7,837 bases of DNA from Bacillota bacterium. GTDB taxonomy: Bacteria > Bacillota > Clostridia > Oscillospirales > Ruminococcaceae. Each line of letters opens with the position of its first letter. Position 1 is the stretch's first letter. Below, piece by piece: positions 1 to 5,825 of this stretch. The position numbers and the translations under genes were made by a program. Below the pieces are notes generated by a model. The model was not told where the DNA came from. It worked only from the letters and a program-made list of their open reading frames with translations, and made no database searches. The DNA lies in the NCBI GenBank assembly GCA_029550985.1, contig JAKPGH010000246.1, positions 1 to 7,837 of the forward strand. Reading direction: 5' to 3'.

Positions 1-1531
1 GGATGGCTTCGCCGTAAATGTTGCCGGTAGAGCCGTCCAGGGAGATGTAGTCGCCTTCCTTGATGACTCTGCCGCCAAGGGTGAACTGCTTGTTGTGCTC
101 GTCCATCACGATGTCGCCGCAGCCGGCTACACAGCAACGGCCCATGCCGCGGGCCACAACGGCGGCGTGGGAGGTCATACCGCCCCGTACGGTCAGGATA
201 CCGGCAGCAACGTTCATGCCTTCGATATCTTCAGGGCTGGTTTCCAGACGAGCAAGAATGACGGTCTCGCCGCGGTTGCTCCATTCCACAGCATCCTCGG
301 CGGAGAAGACTACCCGTCCGCAGGCAGCGCCGGGAGAAGCGGGCAGACCGGCGCCGATGGGCTTGACAGCCTTCAGGGCAGCGGGTTCAAACTGAGGATG
401 CAGCAGGGAATCCAGAGCTTTGGGGTCGATTTGGAGGAGGGCTTCCTCTTTGGTGATGAGGCCTTCGCTTACCAAATCGCAGGCAATCTTCAGAGCGGCG
501 GCGGCGGTGCGCTTGCCGTTACGGGTCTGGAGCATGTAGAGTTTGCCCTTTTCAATGGTAAACTCCATGTCCTGCATGTCTCTGTAGTGGGTTTCCAGTT
601 TCTTGGCAGTTTCGGCGAACTGCTTGTACACTTCGGGCATCTTTTCCTTCAGGGTATCGATGGAAAGAGGAGTGCGGATACCGGCCACCACGTCTTCGCC
701 CTGGGCGTTGATGAGGAACTCACCGTAGAGCTTGTTTTCACCGGTGGAGGGGTTGCGGCTGAAGGCTACGCCGGTACCGGAATCGTCGCCGGAGTTGCCG
801 AACACCATGGCCTGCACGTTGACGGCGGTACCCCAGGAGTAGGGAATGTCGTTCATGCGGCGATAGTAGTTGGCGCGGGGGTTGTCCCAGGAGCGGAACA
901 CGGCTTTGACCGCTTCGATGAGTTGCTCCTTGGGCTCGGAGGGGAAGTCATGGCCCTTATTTTCCTTATAGTAGGCCTTGAACTTTTGGACCATTTCCTT
1001 CAGGTCTTCGGCGGTGAATTCGGTATCGAATTTAATGCCTCTTTCTTCCTTCATCTGGTCGATGATCCGCTCAAAGTTGGACTTGGGCAGCTCCATGACC
1101 ACGTCGGAGAACATTTGGATGAAGCGGCGGTAGCTGTCGTAGGCGAAACGGGGGTTCTGGGTTTGGGCGGCAAGGCCTTCCACCACGACGTCGTTGATGC
1201 CCAGGTTCAGGATGGTGTCCATCATACCGGGCATGGAAGCCCGTGCGCCGGAACGGACAGATACCAGCAGAGGATTTTCCTTGTCGCCGAATTTCTTTCC
1301 GGTGATTTCCTCCAGCTTCTTCATGTACTCGAAGATTTCTTCCACAATTTCAGGGGCGATTTGCTTGCCGTCGTCATAATAACGGGTGCAGGCTTCAGTC
1401 GTCACGGTGAATCCCTGAGGAACCGGCATGCCCAGACCAGTCATTTCGGCTAAGTTAGCACCCTTTCCTCCCAGCAGGTTTCGCATGCTGGCATTACCTT
1501 CTGAGAAGAGATAGACGTACTTTTTGCTCAT
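1..1531 (-). CDS. ppdK: Pyruvate, phosphate dikinase, N-terminal part (cut by left edge)
   Basis: PPDK interconverts pyruvate, ATP and Pi with PEP, AMP and PPi in the cytoplasm; anaerobic clostridia often use it in glycolysis or gluconeogenesis. The minus strand encodes 510 codons from the ATG at 1531, out of about 875 usual for the family. The ATP-grasp part holds the GGKGANLAEM loop (K23), SVRSGARASMPGMMDT (R93) and the Mg-ATP residues D321, E323 and Q335. The swivelling phosphohistidine domain (about 395-510) holds GGMTSHAAVVARGMG with catalytic H455, the same number as I recall for the C. symbiosum enzyme, and the GRCCVAGCG segment. T453, two residues before H455, is where plant PPDK is phosphorylated by its regulatory protein. 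The C-terminal PEP/pyruvate barrel is outside the window. The start is set by GGAGGT (complement of 1541-1546) about 9 nt upstream. The gene is divergent from glmU. The assignment is very secure. Confidence 0.97.
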   Translation of the reverse strand, partial: MSKKYVYLFSEGNASMRNLLGGKGANLAEMTGLGMPVPQGFTVTTEACTRYYDDGKQIAPEIVEEIFEYMKKLEEITGKKFGDKENPLLVSVRSGARASMPGMMDTILNLGINDVVVEGLAAQTQNPRFAYDSYRRFIQMFSDVVMELPKSNFERIIDQMKEERGIKFDTEFTAEDLKEMVQKFKAYYKENKGHDFPSEPKEQLIEAVKAVFRSWDNPRANYYRRMNDIPYSWGTAVNVQAMVFGNSGDDSGTGVAFSRNPSTGENKLYGEFLINAQGEDVVAGIRTPLSIDTLKEKMPEVYKQFAETAKKLETHYRDMQDMEFTIEKGKLYMLQTRNGKRTAAAALKIACDLVSEGLITKEEALLQIDPKALDSLLHPQFEPAALKAVKPIGAGLPASPGAACGRVVFSAEDAVEWSNRGETVILARLETSPEDIEGMNVAAGILTVRGGMTSHAAVVARGMGRCCVAGCGDIVMDEHNKQFTLGGRVIKEGDYISLDGSTGNIYGEAI

Positions 1532-1576
1532 CTGTGTGTAACCTCCTAATTGAATTTCTCCCATAACATGGCATAT

Positions 1577-1585
1577 AGTATAACA
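1577..1585 (-). promoter_or_regulatory. Candidate extended -10 promoter for ppdK
   Basis: On the minus strand the sequence reads TG-T-TATACT, an extended -10 with the hexamer at 1577-1582, about 46 nt upstream of the ppdK start. The hexamer 17 bp upstream (AGATAA at 1600-1605) is a poor -35, as often seen with extended -10 promoters. It was read by eye and no transcript data support it. Confidence 0.5.
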
Positions 1586-1717
1586 CATTTCCTAATTAAT
1601 TATCTAGAGCGGAATAAAAACTTTTACATTCCAGAAAGTTTTCGGAACTATCACCCTTTTCCACTTGAAAAGATTAACAAAAATTGTAATAATAATAAAG
1701 CACAGCGAACCATATTT

Positions 1718-1775
1718 ATAATATGGTAAGACGAATGCTATTACAAATAATATGGTAAGATGGATATTATTACAA
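1718..1775 (+). repeat. Two tandem 29-bp AT-rich repeats upstream of glmU
   Basis: Copies at 1718-1746 and 1747-1775 match at 25 of 29 positions. Both begin ATAATATGGTAAGA and end TATTACAA. Each carries a TGGTAAGA(C/T) string that resembles an extended -10 (TG-G-TAAGAT at 1753-1761 in copy 2), but I see no good -35 at 17 bp from either. Copy 2 also contains a perfect 8-bp inverted repeat, AATAATAT (1746-1753) with ATATTATT (1764-1771). Possible roles are duplicated promoter elements for glmU or a regulator-binding site. The rest of the 354-bp gap (1532-1885) holds the ppdK promoter, the glmU ribosome binding site and otherwise AT-rich sequence with no gene that I can see. Confidence 0.6.
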
Positions 1776-1885
1776 AATTCTATACCTACATAATAATGAA
1801 AGAAATTTCATTCAGGGCGAGGAATTTAGGAGTGCAATACATCCGTCTGGCTCTGTGTTCAAATAGATGAAAATGAGGTGATGGT

Positions 1886-3271
1886 ATGCAAAATGTTTGC
1901 GCTGTCGTTTTGGCTGCAGGAGATGGAACACGGATGCGGACGGCTCATCCCAAGGTGTTGGGAGAGGTGCTCTTTCGCCCAATGGTCCTTTGGGTAGCCG
2001 ATGCCATTCAAAGAGCGGGAATCGAGCACTGCGTAGCTGTTTTGGGAAAAGGCCACGATGAAGTGCAGGCGATTTTGCCCGAACATTTCGCCCATGTGAT
2101 ACAGGCCGAGCGCAAAGGCACCGGTCACGCGGTTTTGATGGCAAAGGAGTACATCCGCAGCGGAGGCTTCGAAGACGTTGCCGTGCTGTATGGTGATGCT
2201 CCCTTTGTTTTGTCTGAGGATATTGAACGCGCCTATGAACAGCACAAGGCACAGAACAATGCAGTTACCGTCTTTTCGGCGCGGCTGGAGGACCCTGCGG
2301 GGTACGGCCGGATTGTCCGGGGCACCAATGGCGTCAGGGCCATTGTGGAACACAAAGACGCCGATGAAGAAATCCTTCAAATTGACGAAGTCAACGCGGG
2401 AGCTTACTGGTTTAACGCTTCCTTTTTGTTGGAGTTTTTGGAGGAGATGACCGCTTCCAACGCCCAAGGGGAATACTATCTCACCGACAGTGTGGAAGCC
2501 GCCGTCTCCAAAGGGTGGAGGGTGGACGCCTATACGGCCAGCCCCGATACCGTTTTGGGCGCCAACGACCGCAAAACACTGAGCTATCTCAACCAGCTGG
2601 CCCAAAAGCGGGTGGTGGCTCGGCTGCTGGAAGAGGGCGTGGATATTCCCTTCCCCGACCAGGTGGTGGTAGGCCCTTACGTGCAGATTGGCCCCGACAC
2701 CCGCCTGCTGCCCGGCACCATTCTCATAGGGGATACGGTCATTGGAGCCGACTGCGAAATTGGCCCCAACACCACCATTCGCAACAGCCGGGTGGGGGAT
2801 GGCTGCACCATCGTCAGCTCCCAGGTGGAGGACAGCGTTGTGGGTTCCAAGGTTAAGATTGGACCCATGGCACGGCTGCGTCCCGGCTGCCATGTTGGCG
2901 ACAAGGTCAAAATTGGAAACTTTGTGGAGATTAAGAATTCCAACATCGGCGAAGGAACTTCGGTATCCCACCTAACCTATGTGGGAGATACCGACACCGG
3001 CCGGTGGTGCAATTTTGGCTGCGGTGTGGTTACCGTCAACTATAACGGAAGCCAAAAGTACCGCACCACCATTGGAGACGGTGTGTTTATCGGCTGCAAC
3101 ACCAACTTGATCGCGCCGGTCACGTTGGGGGACCGGGTTTACTGTGCGGCTGGCACCACCGTCACCGACGATGTCCCCTCCGACGCCCTGGTGATTGGAA
3201 GAGCAAGGCAGACGGTAAAGGAAAACTGGAATCAAGACGGCAAGCGTTTTCCAAAGGGCAATCAGTCGTAG
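1886..3271 (+). CDS. glmU: Bifunctional GlmU: GlcNAc-1-P uridyltransferase / glucosamine-1-P acetyltransferase
   Basis: GlmU acetylates glucosamine-1-phosphate and couples the product to UTP, giving UDP-GlcNAc for peptidoglycan and wall polymers. At 461 aa it is full length (E. coli 456). The N-terminal nucleotidyltransferase domain (about 1-228) has LAAGDGTRM with R16, K23 in HPKVL, the GTGHA loop (78-82), the metal-ligand aspartate D104 in YGDAPF, N170 and N227. A helix leads into a left-handed beta-helix of hexapeptide repeats (about 252-440). The acetyltransferase residues are present: R332, K350, H362 (catalytic base), Y365, N376 and K391. Position 13 is Asp where many homologues have Lys (GKGTRM). 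The start is ATG 1886, preceded by GAGGTG (1875-1880); the ATG at 1881 is out of frame. pth follows on the same strand after 193 nt with no clear terminator between, so they may be cotranscribed. Confidence 0.97.
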   Translation: MQNVCAVVLAAGDGTRMRTAHPKVLGEVLFRPMVLWVADAIQRAGIEHCVAVLGKGHDEVQAILPEHFAHVIQAERKGTGHAVLMAKEYIRSGGFEDVAVLYGDAPFVLSEDIERAYEQHKAQNNAVTVFSARLEDPAGYGRIVRGTNGVRAIVEHKDADEEILQIDEVNAGAYWFNASFLLEFLEEMTASNAQGEYYLTDSVEAAVSKGWRVDAYTASPDTVLGANDRKTLSYLNQLAQKRVVARLLEEGVDIPFPDQVVVGPYVQIGPDTRLLPGTILIGDTVIGADCEIGPNTTIRNSRVGDGCTIVSSQVEDSVVGSKVKIGPMARLRPGCHVGDKVKIGNFVEIKNSNIGEGTSVSHLTYVGDTDTGRWCNFGCGVVTVNYNGSQKYRTTIGDGVFIGCNTNLIAPVTLGDRVYCAAGTTVTDDVPSDALVIGRARQTVKENWNQDGKRFPKGNQS

Positions 3272-3315
3272 GACAAAGCCCAGGCGCTAACCGAAGTCTA
3301 TCAGTTTTATACCTA

Positions 3316-3370
3316 TCGATGGCCCATTTTTTCCGAGCCATCGAAGAAATATTGGATGGACAAGCTCGGA
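3316..3370 (+). other. Possible alternative RNA hairpins between glmU and pth
   Basis: TCGATGGC (3316-3323) can pair perfectly with GCCATCGA (3337-3344) across a 13-nt loop. The overlapping TCCGAGC (3332-3338) can pair with GCTCGGA (3364-3370). The two stems share bases 3337-3338, so both cannot form completely at once. Neither is followed by a T-run, so they are not terminators. The rest of the 193-nt gap holds no gene I can support. Confidence 0.3.
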
Positions 3371-3453
3371 TACTTAGTTAGTTTCATAACCGGTAGAATT
3401 GGATGGATGATGGCCGATTTTGTCGGCATATCTTCTCAAATCGTTGTTAAGGC

Positions 3454-3459
3454 AGGAAG
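3454..3459 (+). promoter_or_regulatory. Ribosome binding site that fixes the pth start
   Basis: AGGAAG lies 5 nt upstream of the ATG at 3465. It favours that codon over an in-frame TTG at 3420, which has no comparable site. Confidence 0.65.
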
Positions 3460-3464
3460 ACAAA

Positions 3465-4130
3465 ATGTTGGATGATTTGTTTGCCAAACTGTTTCCCAAA
3501 GACAGCGCGGCTCCCTCCGGTCCGGTGGAATACATCGTGGCGGGACTTGGCAACCCCGGAACGGAATACGAAAATACGCGTCACAATGCCGGCTACATGG
3601 CTCTTGACCGCCTGGCCGAAAAGTACGGCGTCAGGGTAAACCGGATTCGGTTTAAATCCCTTTGCGGTGAGTGCGTCATTCAGGGGAAAAAGGTGTTGCT
3701 GCTCAAGCCCACCACTTACATGAACCTTTCGGGGCAGGCCGTCCAGGAGGCGTTGGCCTTTTACAAGCTGCCGGTTCAGCGGCTCATTGTCCTGTGCGAC
3801 GATATCAATCTGGCCCCCGGGCGCCTTCGCATTCGCCGCAGCGGCAGTGACGGCGGGCAAAACGGCCTGAAAAACATCATATATTTAACCGGCAGCGATG
3901 CCTTTCCCCGCGTTCGCATTGGAATTGGAGGCAAGTCACACCCCAATATGGATTTGAAGGATTGGGTGCTTGGCCGCTTTTCTCCCGACGAGATAAAGCT
4001 GGTAGCCCCGGCGCTGGATCATGCCGCGGCCGCCGTGGAGCTGCTGGTGCAGGATAAAATCGCTGAAGCCATGAACCTCTACAATAGGGCTCCCCAGCCG
4101 GAACAAGTCCCAGACGAACATCAGTCCTAA
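3465..4130 (+). CDS. pth: Peptidyl-tRNA hydrolase
   Basis: Pth cleaves the ester bond of peptidyl-tRNAs released early from ribosomes and so recycles tRNA; it is cytoplasmic. From ATG 3465 the protein has 221 aa against about 190 in E. coli. The excess is an N-terminal extension of about 20 residues before the YIVAGLGNPG core and a short polar C-terminal tail. Active-site residues by motif are N30 (GLGNPG), catalytic H40 (NTRHNAGYM), N87 (TTYMNLSG), D112 (CDDINL) and N133 (GGQNGLKN). The usual GGHNG histidine is Gln here. The Firmicute order glmU-prs-ctc-pth is common; here pth follows glmU directly, with no prs or ctc in between. A strong terminator begins 55 nt after the stop. A longer form from TTG 3420 is possible but less likely. 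Confidence 0.95.
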   Translation: MLDDLFAKLFPKDSAAPSGPVEYIVAGLGNPGTEYENTRHNAGYMALDRLAEKYGVRVNRIRFKSLCGECVIQGKKVLLLKPTTYMNLSGQAVQEALAFYKLPVQRLIVLCDDINLAPGRLRIRRSGSDGGQNGLKNIIYLTGSDAFPRVRIGIGGKSHPNMDLKDWVLGRFSPDEIKLVAPALDHAAAAVELLVQDKIAEAMNLYNRAPQPEQVPDEHQS

Positions 4131-4185
4131 GAACCGTTCCAATAAATCTTTGCCAAAAAAATGTAATATTTATCATTTCTTTTTA

Positions 4186-4215
4186 AAAATCTCACCCTGT
4201 TTGGGGTGAGATTTT
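4186..4215 (+). terminator. Intrinsic terminator after pth, probably bidirectional
   Basis: A perfect 12-bp stem, AAAATCTCACCC (4186-4197) with GGGTGAGATTTT (4204-4215), has a 6-nt loop. The 3' arm ends in four Ts. On the other strand the stem is followed by TTTTT, so it can also stop transcription arriving from the insertion sequence. Confidence 0.88.
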
Positions 4216-4247
4216 GTTATCTCTTACATTGCAAAAATTGTGAAAAA

Positions 4248-4278
4248 CAGCCGTTTGAGATTTCCTCTCGGATGGCTG
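4248..4278 (+). other. 13-bp hairpin upstream of the insertion sequence
   Basis: CAGCCGTTTGAGA (4248-4260) pairs along its whole length with TCTCGGATGGCTG (4266-4278) around the 5-nt loop TTTCC, using three G-U pairs. A plus-strand RNA folds fully; the minus-strand RNA has three mismatches, but its stem runs into five Us, so it could be a weak terminator for the transposase. The surrounding sequence (4216-4328) shows no gene. Confidence 0.45.
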
Positions 4279-4328
4279 AAACTCGGACTTTGTTAAATAA
4301 GATCTAAACTTCGCAAGAATTTGTAATG

Positions 4329-4336
4329 ACCTTATC
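4329..4336 (+). repeat. Left copy of 8-bp target site duplication
   Basis: ACCTTATC here is repeated exactly at 5700-5707. The two copies abut the outer ends of the terminal inverted repeats, and 8 bp is a usual duplication length for the IS256 family. Confidence 0.85.
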
Positions 4337-4366
4337 GGTACCGTCAAGATTTTTTCGCAATTTCAT
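4337..4366 (+). repeat. Left terminal inverted repeat (IRR relative to transposase)
   Basis: This end begins GGTACCGTC and contains TTTTTCGCAATTTCAT at 4351-4366. It matches the inverted right end at 21 of 30 positions, with 15 of 16 in the inner half. It lies 24 nt beyond the transposase stop. Confidence 0.8.
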
Positions 4367-4389
4367 TTTAACCGTTTGGTAGCCAGCAT

Positions 4390-5583
4390 TTAGCCCACTG
4401 TCATTAGTGAGACATCAAGTACTTCTTCTTCAAGGTATTTCATGCTCATGTAACGCTTAGTTCCCCAGGCCTTGCTTGCTACGTAACGTAACCTTGCACA
4501 AACCAACATTAGGGCTGAGTTTCCATCTGGGAAGGTACCTACAACTCTTGTCCTTCGCCTGATCTCTCGGTTTAGTCGCTCGATAACATTGTTACTCCTC
4601 AATTTGTGCCAATGGGCATAGGGGAATTCCATATAAGTCAAAGTTTCCTCGATGCCCTTTTCTATCTTATCAGCTGCTTCCCTAAGTTTCATTTCTCGTA
4701 GTTTCTTAACCACACTCTGTGCTTTTTGCCTTGCTGCTTCTTTATTCTCCTGTGCATGAATAGCTTTCAGCATTGCAGCCACTTCTTTTACCTTGGAGCG
4801 CGGGGTAACTGTAAATACATTTCGGTAGAAATGGACTGTGCATCTCTGATACTTTGCATCGGGATAGACCTCATTGATTGCCTCCAGAAGTCCTAGACAT
4901 TTATCGCCAATGAATAATTGAACCCCTGTTAATCCTCGCTCCCTCAAGCCCTGTAAAAAGGCCAGCCAGCTTGCCTTATCTTCTTTCATTCCTTCTGACG
5001 CACCAATCACTTCTCTATAGCCTTCCTCGTTAACAGCCATAGCTATGAGAATGGAGACGTTCTCGTATTCGCCGCCCCAGTTGCGTTTCAAATAGATTCC
5101 ATCTAAGTAGACATAGGGGTATCTGCTCTTCAGTGGCCTATTACGCCATGCGTCTATATGTACATATACCTTTTTGTTCAATTCACTTATGGTACCAGGT
5201 GAAACTCTTGTCCCCCATAGAGCTTCGGTTATATCTTCGACTCGCCTTACTGATACACCGGCTAAGTACATTTCTATCAAAGCCTCTTCCACTGAACTCT
5301 CACGGCGTCGATATCGCTCGATTATGGCTGTTTCAAAGGCTATCCCTTTTAATTTTGGCATCTTAAGCCTCACATTTCCCGAGGTTGTGGTTAGATTCCT
5401 TTCATAATGACCAGATCTATAGCCCTGTCTTTCCGAAGTGCGTTCATAGCGTTCTGCTTTAGTTAGCTCTGCTGCTTCTTGTTCCAGTAGATTATTAAGG
5501 GTTTCCTCAACACTACTTCGAACTAGTTCTTTCAATTCCTGCTTTATTACGCCTTCATTTAGCTGTATAATTTTATCTGACAT
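4390..5583 (-). CDS. IS256-family (mutator-type) DDE transposase
   Basis: The 397-aa transposase has the family's full length and no frameshift. The N-terminal part (about 1-140) is helical and DNA-binding in the family. The RNase H-like catalytic core shows D161 (YLDGIYLK), D227 (IGDKCLGL) and E335 (NNVIERLNREIRRR), with the family's C-x2-H signature at C248 and H251 (RCTVHFYRN) and a helical insertion between the second Asp and the Glu. Members move by a copy-out mechanism with a circular intermediate and make 8-9 bp duplications, consistent with the repeat seen here. The start ATG at 5583 has GGAGGT (complement of 5592-5597) 8 nt upstream and its own promoter inside the element. Confidence 0.96.
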   Translation of the reverse strand: MSDKIIQLNEGVIKQELKELVRSSVEETLNNLLEQEAAELTKAERYERTSERQGYRSGHYERNLTTTSGNVRLKMPKLKGIAFETAIIERYRRRESSVEEALIEMYLAGVSVRRVEDITEALWGTRVSPGTISELNKKVYVHIDAWRNRPLKSRYPYVYLDGIYLKRNWGGEYENVSILIAMAVNEEGYREVIGASEGMKEDKASWLAFLQGLRERGLTGVQLFIGDKCLGLLEAINEVYPDAKYQRCTVHFYRNVFTVTPRSKVKEVAAMLKAIHAQENKEAARQKAQSVVKKLREMKLREAADKIEKGIEETLTYMEFPYAHWHKLRSNNVIERLNREIRRRTRVVGTFPDGNSALMLVCARLRYVASKAWGTKRYMSMKYLEEEVLDVSLMTVG

Positions 5584-5625
5584 GGTACGTAACCTCCATT
5601 GGTTGATTTTTTGTGTAGCAACTTA

Positions 5626-5654
5626 ATTCTACCAAACGGGTACGGCCATGTCAT
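5626..5654 (-). promoter_or_regulatory. Promoter of the transposase gene
   Basis: On the minus strand, -35 ATGACA (5649-5654), a 17-bp spacer and -10 TAGAAT (5626-5631) with an extended TG-G just upstream form a near-consensus sigma-A promoter 43 nt before the transposase ATG. The -10 overlaps the subterminal repeat CCGTTTGGTAG. Confidence 0.75.
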
Positions 5655-5669
5655 TTTTTTTGGGCCTTT

Positions 5670-5699
5670 ATGAATTTGCGAAAAATATTATACTTTATC
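5670..5699 (-). repeat. Right terminal inverted repeat (IRL relative to transposase)
   Basis: Read inward, it starts GATAAAGTATAAT and ends TTTTTCGCAAATTCAT (complement of 5670-5685). It is the partner of the repeat at 4337-4366. Confidence 0.8.
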
Positions 5700-5707
5700 A
5701 CCTTATC
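5700..5707 (+). repeat. Right copy of 8-bp target site duplication
   Basis: ACCTTATC is identical to 4329-4336 and immediately follows the right inverted repeat. Confidence 0.85.
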
Positions 5708-5717
5708 CATAAAAATA

Positions 5718-5746
5718 TGGTAAAATGTCAATAAATTTGGTAATAT
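5718..5746 (+). promoter_or_regulatory. Extended -10 elements for the sugar ABC operon
   Basis: Two extended -10 strings lie 20 bp apart: TG-G-TAAAAT (5718-5726) and TG-G-TAATAT (5738-5746). With the insertion sequence present, the first has only ATCACC as a -35 at 18 bp. Without it, the hexamer would be ATGACC. The start of transcription would lie about 90 nt before the lipoprotein gene. Confidence 0.55.
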
Positions 5747-5752
5747 TTTGCG

Positions 5753-5775
5753 GTGAATACCCGTTAAGGGTTCAC
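5753..5775 (+). other. Hairpin or operator-like inverted repeat in the 5' leader
   Basis: GTGAA (5753-5757) and CCC (5760-5762) pair with GGG (5768-5770) and TTCAC (5771-5775), leaving a 2-nt bulge and a 5-nt loop. It lies about 50 nt before the lipoprotein start, downstream of the -10 strings, so it could be a repressor site or an mRNA structure. It does not match the catabolite-responsive (cre) consensus. Confidence 0.35.
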
Positions 5776-5825
5776 ATATGTTCATAGTGGGGACAAGCAA
5801 AATTCAGAAAGAAGGAGAATAGGTC

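Larger units (their letters stand above)
4337..5699 (-). mobile_element. Complete IS256-family insertion sequence
   Basis: The element is 1,363 bp, normal for this family. It contains one intact transposase gene, terminal inverted repeats at 4337-4366 and 5670-5699 (21 of 30 identical, with TTTTTCGCAA plus TTCAT shared at the inner end), and a perfect 8-bp duplication outside. The right end reads GATAAAGT inward, like the terminus I recall for IS256 itself. An 11-bp subterminal repeat, CCGTTTGGTAG, lies at 4372-4382 and inverted at 5629-5639, with 25 nt more spacing on the right. The element looks clearly more AT-rich than the flanking genes. Intact gene and perfect duplication suggest a fairly recent insertion, possibly still active. 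Confidence 0.9.

Noticed and set aside
95..1453. A 452-codon plus-strand open frame
   Set aside because: It is the antisense shadow of ppdK. The minus strand encodes an unmistakable PPDK with H455, D321, E323 and Q335.
1718..1775. CRISPR array or mini-transposon
   Set aside because: There are only two directly abutting copies, with no spacers, no terminal inverted repeats and no target duplication.
1859..2971. A 370-codon minus-strand open frame
   Set aside because: It is antisense to glmU, has no recognisable domain, and results from the codon bias of a clearly conserved plus-strand gene.
3420..3464. TTG at 3420 as the pth start, adding 15 residues
   Set aside because: It has no ribosome binding site, while ATG 3465 has AGGAAG at proper spacing. 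The conserved core begins well after both.
5676..5681. TTGCGA in the right IS end as an outward -35 for the importer
   Set aside because: The sequence 16-18 bp downstream has no -10-like hexamer; the first extended -10 is 39 bp away.
4351..5685. Setting the insertion-sequence ends at the TTTTTCGCAA block
   Set aside because: No direct repeat flanks those positions. Moving 14 nt outward on both sides reaches the perfect ACCTTATC duplication.
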